From: Taeniopygia guttata
Taxonomy: Eukaryota; Chordata; Aves; Passeriformes; Estrildidae
Length of the DNA stretch: 64,000 nt
Assembly: GCF_048771995.1 (NCBI RefSeq)
Contig: NC_133024.1
Coordinates: forward strand, 3,849,001 to 3,913,000
Direction of reading: 5' to 3'
The notes beneath the pieces are model-generated. The model made no database searches. It was not told the DNA's origin and saw only the letters and a list, made by a program, of their open reading frames with translations. Both the position numbers and the translations under genes were made by a program. Positions within the stretch are counted from its first letter, which is position 1; each line of letters starts with the position of its first letter. Shown piece by piece: positions 40,801 to 52,800 of this stretch.

Positions 40801-43800
40801 GGCTTCAATACATCAAGCTTGCTTTCACCTTAATGTGGGAACTTCTTTCTTTGAATGGGTGAGCAAGAGAGGTTTGTGCTGCACGAGTAGCACATGCTCT
40901 TGTCTTCTGTTGAAAAGAACAAGGCCATTTCTCTTGTAACAGTGTTTAGTGCTTAGTGGTGTCATAACCTGCTAATAAAATACTTGAGAATGTCGGGGCA
41001 GCATGAGGATGAGGCCTCTCACCCTGCTAGTGCCCAACCCTTCATCTAGCCTTGATTTTGAGGTCCTGCCCTTCTGTTGTTTTCTGAGAAATTAAACAGA
41101 GCACAGACACAGACCTTTGGAACAATTGGCATAGAACCAGGACTACTGCATCTAAAGTATCCAATTCCATGTGATTTCTGGAAATATCATACATATTGTG
41201 TCTGATACAGAGGTATCCAATTTTGTATATTCAACATTTCATTGGGCTAGGGAGTGTTTTTCATGGGAATTATCCCTTTATCTGCCTAAGGAAGAAAGGG
41301 TTTACGTGGCAATCAGAAAGTGTCTCATTCTCGTCACACACGCTGTGCCCATTACCAGTTCCAGTGCTTTTTGGTTTTTGTGACAAACACAAAATGAGTG
41401 TTTGTCACTGGAAACAGGACAGTGGGGTCATTCTACATCTCTTCAGCCACAGCACAGGACTGGAGGGACTTGGAGTTCTGACACCCAGGGCAACAGGACT
41501 GTCCCTGGGCTCTCACTCAACAGTGTCTGCAATCAGAAAAGTGAGGGGAGTGGGCAAGAAACACAATACAGAGAAAGCAAGTGGTTCCTTCCAGAGCAGG
41601 ACTGTGAGTAAGCAAGCACTGTCCATGCAGGAGTTTGGAAGCTGGCAGCCAGGAGGAAACATCAGAGGCTCACCTAGCACACATATATATATATATATAT
41701 ATGTAACCTAACAATGCCTTGTGCTGCCCCACAGCCGAACGTGAGCTGTGTCGTGAGGAAGGCGTTTCCCAAGCCGAGCCTGCAGTGGTACGTGGACAGA
41801 GCGAGCCTGGCGGAGCAGCCTGGAGGTAAAGAACCCATCCCTAGGGAAACAGCACAGCTACAGGAGTGGCTCCCAGGGAAAACCATGGCTCGTAGCCACT
41901 TCTGCCACAGGGAACCTGTGGGTGTCTATGTGGCTGAAGGGGAGAGCACCAGCCCTCCTCAAAAGGAAACAGCTGGCAAATGTGACCAGAGCCCCCTGCC
42001 AGGGGTGGAAAATATGGTTTGGCATGACTGTCGGAACTCAAAATGTCCCTCAGACATTTTTGGATGTTCCGGGCCCAGGTCAGAAGCATTTGAGACCCTG
42101 GCAGGCAGCTGGAAACAGCTGTGATTTTGGGTTTGAACCATGGAATCATTTACCAACCTTGCAGGAAGAACAAGTCACAAAAGTTTAGATATTATAGTAA
42201 AAATAGTCACAAAGTAAAGGGAAGAATTTTTGAGTGCTGTACAGGGGAGTTTTGGTTTTGTATATGGGGGTCAGAAGTTTTAAGATGGAGGGATTTGGGC
42301 CTGTCCTGTCCTCCCTCTTTCTCCTTCCTTACCTCCATGTTTTTGATGATGTTGGCACTCACAGATTGGTTTAGAGTAGAAAGGCACCATTTAATATAGG
42401 TAATAGGCATTGGGGGAAAACTGTACCCATGTAACACGTAATGTACCATATAAAAGATAGAAAAGCACCATTTAATATAGGTAATAGGCATTGGGGAAAA
42501 ACTGTACCCATGGAACACGTAATGTACCATATAAAAGATAGAAAAGCACCATTTAATATAGGTAATAGGCATTGGGGAAAAACTGTACCCATGTAACATG
42601 TAATGTACCATATAAAAGACAGCAGCAGCCCTGGGCGGGGAGAGAAGAAGCAGTCGGGAGTCAGAGAGGATGTCAGGGTGTGTGTGTGCCTCTGCCTGAG
42701 CTGTGAGCAAACCACAGCAGCCCCAGAAGAAAATCTTTTAGATAACTTGCAATGAACTGCCTTAAGACTGAACAACAGAAGATTACTGAGCTTTTCTTTG
42801 AAAGCACGGGTTGGACGAGAAACTTTTCCACCACACAGAGCCACCCCTGACCCAGGGTGAGCTCTGGCACCATGACCATACTGTTCTTGCCAAATCTTTG
42901 ACAGTGCCTCAGCAAAGAAACCTGTGGCTATATAAGCCTGCTTTCCAGTACCAATATTTTCTGACTTAAAAGTTTGGAGTGTAACAAGAGCATCTTTTCT
43001 TTTTTTTTTTTTTTTGTTTCTTTCCCAAGAAATTTCTGTGGTACAAGAAGACTTGCAAGACAGTGAAGGTTTCTATGAGTTGAGATCAACACTGATGCTG
43101 CAAGGGACCCATAAGACACATAAGACATTCTCGTGTGTGTGTCTGCTTCCCTTCCTGGGAAATGAAACAAGGAATATTTCATCAGAAGAAATATTTGTTT
43201 CCTTCGGTAGGTTTTTCTTAGATAGGACACATCTAAAATTTTAAGAACACCAAACACATATATTCTCTTGCTGTTTAAAATATTGAAGAAATGCTAACAA
43301 TATAGAAGCTTTATTTTACAAGTTCATCACACAGCTTGAACTCTCTGGCAGTTTTTTTGGCTCAAATCTTTGCTCAAACCTCTGAATGAGCTAAGAAAGT
43401 TCTGCACAAACAGAAGAATTTGTTTGTTTAGGCAGAATCTTGCTGTACTTCCCATACCCAAAAATACTCTAACATAGCCACATGGCACTAGTGAGCCATT
43501 ATAATTATGTGTTACTCATGGAGCACTCTTGGCTCCCTGGGAAATCAAATCCTCACACTCAGGGCGATGTTATACACCTTCAGTAAAACATGCAAAAGGC
43601 TGCACCTCTGTGGACAGTGGAGAAACTCCCCTATAATCTGCACTGCAAGAATTAAGTGCATGATTAGAGAAGTGGGGAGAAATACTGTCCTGCTTTTTGG
43701 TGAAAGCAGGAGACTTGGCAGTAAAGTTTTCAGCGCCTCTGAAGATGCAGAGTGACTGGTGAGAAGGACAGACTGATTTCCTTTAGCACCCTCTTGTGCA

Positions 43801-46800
43801 TGCCTCCTCTTCAGGTGCAAATTTATATTTATACCTTTTTAATTTATTTTTTTTTATTATGTATGCTCCCTGCTGCACAGACAATACAATTGAGCTGCTG
43901 ACCCCTTAGCAGCACCTAGGGGCACATCACCTACCATGGCAACTACTTGCAGCTCAGCTGGGTTCTCTTGTGGCTGTGTATATTCCTATTGATATTTTAG
44001 TAGAAGTAGTCTCACCAGCAAAAGCCACAGCTTACTCCTCTGGAAACACAACTTCAGAGGGGAGGGAGATAAATCATTATTTTTTTCTCAAAAATGACTC
44101 ATTTCCCCCAATTTGCAGTTTTCTAGAAATGTATTCACATCGAAGAGCTGTCAGTTAAAGCAGTCTGTGTTCTTGCCTGCAGGCTATGCTCATGCTAAGA
44201 CAGTTCCACTCTGTATAAAAATGTTAAAGTATTTAAATGTGACAGAAGGGAAAGAATTACATTAATTCTCAGCCACCCCTTCTGTGAAGGTGCACAATAT
44301 GACACAAGCCCAAATTATATTTTCAGCCTTTATAACTACTTTTAAGAACTGCTTTAATTTTTCTCTTTTTTTTTTTCCTGTCACAGACAATAAGTCTAAT
44401 GAAGCGTCAGCTGAAGTTTTTACTACCACCGCTTCAGATGGTGGGAAAAATTAGAGAATAAAATAACCTGGGTTGTGTTTGAGGTGTGTTTATAAAGTCC
44501 TAAAGATATTGTAGCATTTACTACTCGAAATGGGTAGTAAAGAACCCCTTTCTGCAGCTTTGACTTCAGAGGAAATACTATAAACCAATATTTTGGTGAT
44601 GTAATCTATTATAATTAAGACCAAGCACAATTAAACTCCAGCCTTGAGGGGCACTTAATGTTATTTCTGATGCTTCAGCTGGCATTTGAATATAGCTCTT
44701 TCAGTACCGAGCTAATAAGTAAAAATAACAGCCCTGCTAATGGTTCTACCTTCTGTTTAAGCACAGAGCCAAGATCCTCAACAGTTTTGCCACATTAAAG
44801 AACTGATATCATGTTTCTTAATTTGTGTAAATTCGGTAAATCCCTGCTCTTCCCCTGCAAGTTTGTCTTATTATCAGCTCATTGCAGACAGATAAATGTT
44901 TACTCCACACCTCAGCTGAAGCTCTTTGGAAACATCTCTCCTGGAGCAGTTTGCTTTGCTCTGCTCTGCATGGGAGTCAGCATGGAGCAGGGGGTTACAT
45001 GAACTTATCAGAGAAATGCTGTTAAGGAGGTGGCATGAAAAAAAGTATGGGTTTTGTGAAAAATTTCTGCAAGTACAGGTTGTAGAAAATCATCCCAGAT
45101 GATTTTCTGGGGGGGGGGCGTGAGAGAGGGAGATATTTTTCCTCTGCTGGCATCTGGCCACCAGCCTGCTTTGCCCTGCAGGACCCTCTGGGAGCCAGGC
45201 ACATCTCAAAGAGCCTCACTGCTCTGGTTTTTAGACCTACTGCATCTTTGCTGAGGAGTCCTTTATGTCAGCCAGCTGCTGTGAAACCCCTGCTAGTGCA
45301 GGCAAGGCTAAGCTGAAATGCAAAGGGAAGGCAGCAGTCACAGGAGGTACAAGTGCTGGCACAGAAAAGCAGCTGGAGGGTGGATGGTCACTGCTTATAC
45401 TAAAATCCAGTCTGCAGTCCCACCCAGTGCCCTCCACACCTGCCTGGCTGCCTTCCCACATATATTTTTCTAATGAAGTATGTGAGCTTTAATAGATCAC
45501 TTCCTTCATGGACCTCTTTGGAGAGACATTATCCATCCTCCTGGCCTCCTCAGGAAGTACTTTGCCTCTCCTGCTGGGAAAAAAAAAATAGAAAAAGAAA
45601 GAAAACTGACATCTCAGGACATATATGCTGTTTGAGCAGAATGGTGTCTCTGCTGAGCTTGCCTGGGTGGTTAACAGAGTTTAATTCGAAGGAATAATTC
45701 CCCCTCCTCTTCTCTGAGGGCTCAGTGAGCACTTTTCAGTGCAGAGTGTCGCTGAAATTTCCTCTCAGAGTTGCAGCCTGTGAAGGGCCCCATGGATGAA
45801 ACTGTGCAGGTGCCACCACCAGGTTGTAAATGTATTTTCAGTATCTGTGCCAATACAGTGCACCTCTTTGTATGGAATAAACCCATGTGATTCATTTCTG
45901 GTTTTTAAGCTGAGGTGCCAGGGGCTCCACAGGTTGTTTTCCACAAAACCTTTGTTTCCCTAGGGATTTCTCAGCACAGTTACCTCAGGTATTTCATGTT
46001 TCCTTCTGGACTACTTGTCTGAGTTGTACATGGAAAGATTATTTGGAATTTAGGTGTGATACACTTTCTTGCTCCTGAACCTTTCAATCACCTGCTTTCC
46101 TAAAGCAGAATAAACACCTTTCTCATGCTGAATGTTTGCTTTGATTCGTTACAGACTTTGCTAATTCAACACTGACATCAGCTGTCATGACAGCCTCAGG
46201 TAAGGGGGAAAATATTACCTATTCAATATATGTAGGATCTCTGTGTGTGCCTAAATGTCACACACACAAAGTCAGAGGTGTGACAGGCAAAGGTCAGTGT
46301 GATCTGTTGCTGACAGCACCAATGTGCTGCTGCTTGGGACTTGTGAGCTGTGAGGTCACCCTAGCAGAGTTCTGACAGAAATCTTGCTAAAACTGCCATG
46401 TTAGGACAGCACATAAAACAGCATGATGAATATTATATATCGTTCTTACATATTTTTATGAAACAGAATAATATGCCTATAAACTGTAAATAAATTTGTC
46501 CTATTATTGTGACAGAGAGGTGTATGTGACAGAAAAGTTAAAGCCATCACTTTTCCTCAACCCAACAGCAAGGCATCATTCCCATTCATTAATTATGTAA
46601 TTAACTCTGCTGTACCAGAGCGTGGACATGGATAATTAATAGAACTACCTTCAGCAATTGAGAGGAAAACTCTCAAGAGCAGAAGAGCAGGTGATGTCCC
46701 GGGCTGATGTGGCTGTGGCCTTTTGTCATGGATGATTTCTGCTGGGGAGCACCACATTCAAGTGCACACTCCACCCCTCAGCAGTCAAACCAAACCCAAA

Positions 46801-49800
46801 GTTTGACTTTATACAAAGTCAAACTTGTGTACAGAAGCAGAAATAAGCAATGCCTGCAGCCAGCCAGCAGGAAAGGGTCAGCATTGATAACATCAGCTCC
46901 CTTGCAGTGCCCACTGGAGTTGTGAAATGTGCTTTGAGCATTTAGCCTTAACTCCCATGGCAGGATTTCTGCTGCACAATCTGCATTTACCCAATTGCTA
47001 CTGCAAGCTCTTTGATCTAGGCTGTTTTGTGATTTATTAACATTATTTTCTGAAGAACCTATCAACTAAATGTGATACCATGTTAACTGTCTTTAGAGCA
47101 CCAGTCGACATCTGTGGCCTCACTGGATTTCAGAAGTCAAACAAATTTGAGTCCTGCTTCCACAACACAAGGTAATTAAACTGTTATTTCTCTTGCTTCA
47201 AAAATGTAGAAGAGAGACACATAAACACAATAACCATCTTACTTTTTTTGGAGCAAGAAATTTAATGTCCACTGAGGTTCTTTTCCTAGTGCTTTACACA
47301 CTAGCCACTAATCACTGGTTACACGAACCGCTGGCAGTGTAACCACAGCTCAGGAATAAATATATGAGAAAATACTGTCTTGATTCTATCTTTTTTAATG
47401 CTCTAGGATACATTCATTAATTTTGGCAACTGAACAGACACTGAGTGTTATTAGTATTTACAAAGAAGTCAATTAGTGTTATTATAGTGTTTATGAAAAA
47501 TACCTACTGTCTTTAGTTAAATATCATACCCAAATAGAACACTGGAGGAAGATACTAAACACAAGGCTTTGGCCTGTCCCAAAAGAGTGTTCTTTGGGAG
47601 CTGAATCACTCACCATAAAGCCCAGGGGCTTGCAGAGGCTTGTCTGAGATATGCCAAGGCAAGAACACAGATTGCAGCAGTGCTGAAATGAAAGTTTGCT
47701 GCTTCCCACACTGCCTTCCCCATCTCCAAAACAGACACACTTGCCTGGCTGACAGCAGAACAGCAAAGTTCAGTCCAAGTGGACTGAAAGCCCTTCCATC
47801 TCAACAAAAAAATTCAAAATTAAAGCTATAAATATACGATGTGAAGAGAGAGGATTCTCCTCGCTGAATTATACGTTTTCCCTGGTTGAGGTGGTGCAAG
47901 GCCAAACTCCTACTGTAAGATGGATCTGAGCCATTTTTCTTCTGCAAGTAGCCTGGGAAGCAATTGCCTTTTAACCAGTGGTCCCAACATGTGCCAGTTG
48001 TGGTATGACAGCTCTGGGCTAGCACTTCTCTCTGATCACTGCTGCTCCTCACACTGGTACCAACATCAGCTTTTTGAGCAAATCCTCTGAGCTGCAGAGG
48101 TTCAGTTCCTGGTTTGTTGGTTTTTTGTTTTGGTTTGGTTTTTTTTGTTTGTTGGTTTTTTTGTTTGGTTGGTGTTTTTTTTTTTATTTTGGGGTTTTTT
48201 GTTTGGTTTTGGGGTTTTTTGTTGTTGTTTTTGGTTGGTTGGTTAGGTTTTTTTTTTTGCAAGTTTTTAATGAAAATCTAAGAGGTGGCTGAGAATGGAT
48301 AAGAGAGAAGAGTGCACATATATAGGAAAGAGGATGAAGAGGGGGAGTAAAACCAAGGCTGCTAAAACTGTAGCCTGGTTTTGCTTAGCAGCCACAACTG
48401 CTCCATCACTGAGCCAGAGATGCTTAGGCTTTGAGTGATCAGTTACAGCTGCAGTTCACCTTCTCAGGTTTGTTCAGATGGCTTGATGTTTTTCCAAAAT
48501 GAGACAGTTGTTAAGAAAAACAGATTCTTTTTAGTAAATGTGAATTAGTTCTCTTGGGAAAATGAAGGTCTACATGCTAGCCACCATCTGTCTGTGTTTG
48601 AATACCAGCTAAATACCTAGCTGAGCTCTAGAAATCTTAGCACTTAAAAAATGCCTTAAGGAAAATGTCAAATAAGTTGGTATTTGGCATCAGACATTGC
48701 AGATGTGACTCTTGTACTCTAACTTTTTCAAAACTTCCTTTTGCTAGTTGGGAAAACAGTTCTGTTTCACTGGAGCTGGTGACATCCTGTTTAAATTCTG
48801 ATTTATGTATGTTTGTTCATTGCTCTACTGGTTTCAGGCCAAAACCAGCCAGTGCACTCAAGCTCCTGAGGTTCACCTGAAACTAAGCTGAAATATAAAA
48901 ATGCTTCAAATATTTTCTCTAAGTTTATTTACCTGTCTCAGTAAAACTCCTCTTGAGTTTCTAGCTTGTGATAAGCTTTCAAACCAGACACAGCATTGTG
49001 TAATGCCTGTTAGAGAGCAGCCAGCATCTCAAGTAGTGAGCTAAACCTGTTTGACCTCATCAGTCAGAAAACAGGGAGGAAAGGGGGGGGGGGGAATGAA
49101 AAACAAGTTTTATGTTACCCTACAGCAATTTTTACAAGCCTTTGTGCTTTTCAGCAGGAACACCAACTTCTACCACAGAGGCAAAAGGTGCCACAGCATC
49201 CAGTGAGACTTTGACAACAGCACGTGAGTAGACAACACATCTCCTTTGCTTCACAGGACTGCCACAGAGGAGTTATGAAGCCAAAGAGCAAATGTGGCAC
49301 CAGCAAAAAAGAAAAAAATAAAAATTCTGGAGCATCTTGCAAAAACCACAGCAGCGGGTCCTCAGATCCTCAATTTGTGATGTCTTTTCTCAGAGCATTA
49401 GCTCTGTGGTGCTTATTTTCTGCTGCTAGTTGAGAGTCCCCACATTACCATGCAAAAATTATTATTAAGCATGGAAAAGTCATGTCTGAGCAGAGGCCAA
49501 AGTCATGTGGAGTAACATGTACCAGATTTTCAATACTTCACAGAAGCAATTCCCTCTTGAATTCCACTGAGTCAGAAGACAAAGGCTTGGGTTTCCAAGC
49601 TGTCGAGGATTTGCAGTGGCAAAAGAGGAATGAAAACCCATTTGAGTACCCTGGTTTCATTAGACATATTTATTTTAATAATATTACAATTGAGATAGTT
49701 GCTAGGCAAATGTAGTGAGTGCTGAAGGTAGTTTATAGATGAAATAAATTGCCAGAGAAGCTAAATAAAATCGCAGAGCAGCAGTGAAATAATGAGATAA

Positions 49801-52800
49801 TGTGAAGTAATAAAGGCTGGCTAATAGAACATTGAAAGACAGCCTCATTAAAGATCAATAAATCAATAAAAAAAACCCTAGGGTGAACATTTTTTCACTA
49901 GTCTTTCCCTTTAGAAAATCTCTGCTCAGCAGTATAAAGCTGAAAGTGTCTTCCTTTTTTAACATCTTGGTTTGCCTTTGTGTTTTTGGAACAGGCAGGA
50001 CCTGTCAGTGTGCTTTGTGCTTTTGCATTTCCAGGGGAGTTGTCTTTTGGCTGAGGCACAAATGTAGCAGCCACTTTCCATTTTGTGAGTGTATTTTTGG
50101 TAGAACTCTGGTGCTTATCTACGCCTCGTATAACCCACAACCATAACCCATGGTCCTGGGATGCTCTAACATAAGCCATTATGTAAATAAGAATAAATAG
50201 TGCTCATCAATGTGCTGTATAGAGCACAGTGCTATTGGATCTCTAAGTGGATATACTTTTTTTTTTTGTATATAACTTTGTAAAATGCCACGCATTTTAC
50301 AAATGTGAGATGTGTCATACCTATTCACATAAAATTAAACACCTAATAAGCAAGTAGGAAAAAACTGAATTAATATCCAAAAATCTCACTGAGTTTTTAG
50401 AGTGCCCTAAAACTGGACTGATTTTCATATGTCATTTTAATGCACACATACACACACACACTTGAACTCTCAACTTCAGTCAGACCCAGCAAGCATCTCA
50501 CAATAAAGAGATTTTCTTGGTTCTGTCTGGTTAGTCATTTACATCATTTAAAGCTGGGTTTTTGTCTTGATTTACAAATCAGCAGTTATATCAGAGGCAT
50601 TCAGGTTCCTCTGTTGTTTCATTTGTTGTGTGCATCAGAGAAAGTCAAAGAGTCCAAAATAGTCACAGTAGAGCCTAATGAAGCAGTCACGTACAGGCTT
50701 GTAAGATAATTGAAGGTCAGTATTTATTTTTGTACAAATTTGAATGATTCCACACATCAGAAGTGCCATGGCAGCTCCAGTAATGCTGTGCCATTGTCTA
50801 GTTGAGTATTTTAGCTATTATTTCAGAAGCTGTGAATCTCTAGCTGGAGATGACCAGAAAAAACAGAAATGTATCCTTATGGAGCACTGATCTTAAGCAT
50901 CAGGAGGAACGGGGAAAACAGTCTATAAACAGATGATAGATGATTTTTGTGGTTCAGACAGTACTTGACAGAGGAGACTGAGGTTTTGCTCAGTCATGAC
51001 AAAGGAAGAATCTTTATGTTGCTGCTAAGCCACTTAATATCTTTAGGTTTCTCATTACCATCAAAGAGGTAAAAAGCTTATCATTCTCCCAGACAGCTGT
51101 GCTCAATGCTGGCTTGCTGGAACATCTTAACAGTCTCCTCTCTTTCCTTTCTTTCTTTCTTTCTTCCTTTTCTTTCTTTCTTTCTTCCTTTCCTTCCTTC
51201 CTTCCTTCCTTCCTTCCTTCCTTCCTTCCTTCCTTCCTTCCTTCCTTCCTTCCTTCCTTCCTTCCTTCCTTCCTTCCTTCCTTCCTTCCTTCCTTCCTTC
51301 CTTCCTTCCTTCCTTCCTTCCTTCCTTCCTTCCTTCCTTCCTTCCTTCCTTCCTTCCTTCCTTCCTTCCTTCCTTCCTTCCTTCCTTCCTTCCTTCCTTC
51401 CTTCCTTCCTTCCTTCCTTCCTTTTCTTTCTCTCTTTCTTTCTCTCTTTCTCTCTTTCTTTCTTTTTTCCTTCTTTTTTCTTTCTTTCTCTCTTTCATTC
51501 TCTCTTTCTTTCTCTCCCTCTCTCCTTCCCTTCCTCTTCTTTCTCCCCTTCCCTTACCTTCTTATAATATTTCATTTGATAAAAGCACATTTTTTATCCA
51601 ACAGCAGGTCATAGGCCAGAAATGTAGGCATCTTGCCAAGTGAACTTTTACACCCTGATCCTGGAATTTGATTTCCTATTTACAGCTGGGTGAATAGCAG
51701 AGGGTTCAAAAGACAACCTTCATTTTTAAAAAACCAAGTAAGTTACTAAAAATGTTCTGTGCCCGTATCTTTGTAGATAACCTGTCCTACAGCATCACAG
51801 ACCAGACAATTTCAGTTACCAGAGGAAAAGATTTCTCTCCTACCAGCAGCCTGCTGAACAGCACTGGTGAGGCATTATCCTACAAATCCTCTTCTTTCAG
51901 CACGCCCCCATAGAACCACGAAACCTGGAGCATCACATCCATTTGACCAGGGGATTTCAAAAAAAAAGGGAAAAGATATGAAAAGAGGAGTCACAGCTGC
52001 TGTATCCTCGTATCACAGGTTGTCACTGGCTTTTGGCATTCCAGCCTTCTCCCTCCATCTGCAAGCAAAGTTCAGTGCATGTTTTCATCCAGCAGCAAAA
52101 TTTGGCCAGTGACACTCTTGTGCCCCAGGGCACTCTCGTGGCAGTGTGGGGGACTGGCCAGAGCACTGGTTGCCATGGTGGGTAAGAGCCAGCCTGGGTG
52201 ACACACCAGTGTCAGTGACAGAAAAAGTGCCACTTTGCTGGCACAGGGTGGTGATGCCAGCACAATGGGAGGTGACACTTGGCCAGACACTTTGGCAGGG
52301 TCTGGTGTCAGTGGTGTGAAAAACAAACCATTGGGAAGGAGGGCTGGGGTGGGCAGATGTGCCTGTCTGCACTGTGACGTGCAGCTTCTCGCAGAGCAGC
52401 TCACAGGGGAGCAGAGAAAGCCAGTGGGTTTTGGATGAAATGCTCTCTGTGCTGTGCCTAAATAATCCTGTCAAGTGAACCAGCGGGTGGCTGAAATCAG
52501 CTCACACACCCACTGACCACAAAAGAGGGCTGAGTCCATAAATCAGAGCTGCAATGCTCGGAGTTTGGGATGCTCAGCCTGGCCATGAGGGGCTGCACTG
52601 ACAGCAGCGCTGGGCAGGGCAGGGAGCAGTAAGCCCCAGTTTCCCTCCTCTCTGAGACATTCAGATGAGCTCTGTGTGTCCCTTTTGATTTATTAAAAAA
52701 TATGGATATTGATCTAGTGTCAATATCCAACTACGACAGACAAATCTCTCTAACAGTTTAAAGTTGGAAAGTGTGTGTTAATTGTGTGTGGGATCGCTCC

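Larger units (their letters stand above)
39177..41734 (+). other. CD96: CD96 intron 5, splitting D3
   Basis: 2558 bp, phase 0, with the 701-bp sense LTR, a T-run at about 40570 and the AT run before exon 6. Confidence 0.85.
41826..43029 (+). other. CD96: CD96 intron 6
   Basis: 1204 bp, of which 842 bp are the sense LTR; about 200 bp precede it and about 160 bp follow it. Confidence 0.85.

Noticed and set aside
42207-42710. 167-codon frame on the minus strand with a threefold protein repeat
   Set aside because: Antisense of the 81-bp tandem repeat in the LTR; not a gene.
47801-48262. 153-codon Lys/Asn/Gln-rich frame on the minus strand
   Set aside because: Reverse complement of the G/T low-complexity tract in CD96 intron 10.
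51099-51614. Long Phe/Leu/Pro/Ser frames and a Lys/Glu/Gly/Arg frame on the minus strand
   Set aside because: Translation of the (CCTT)n microsatellite; every frame is open.
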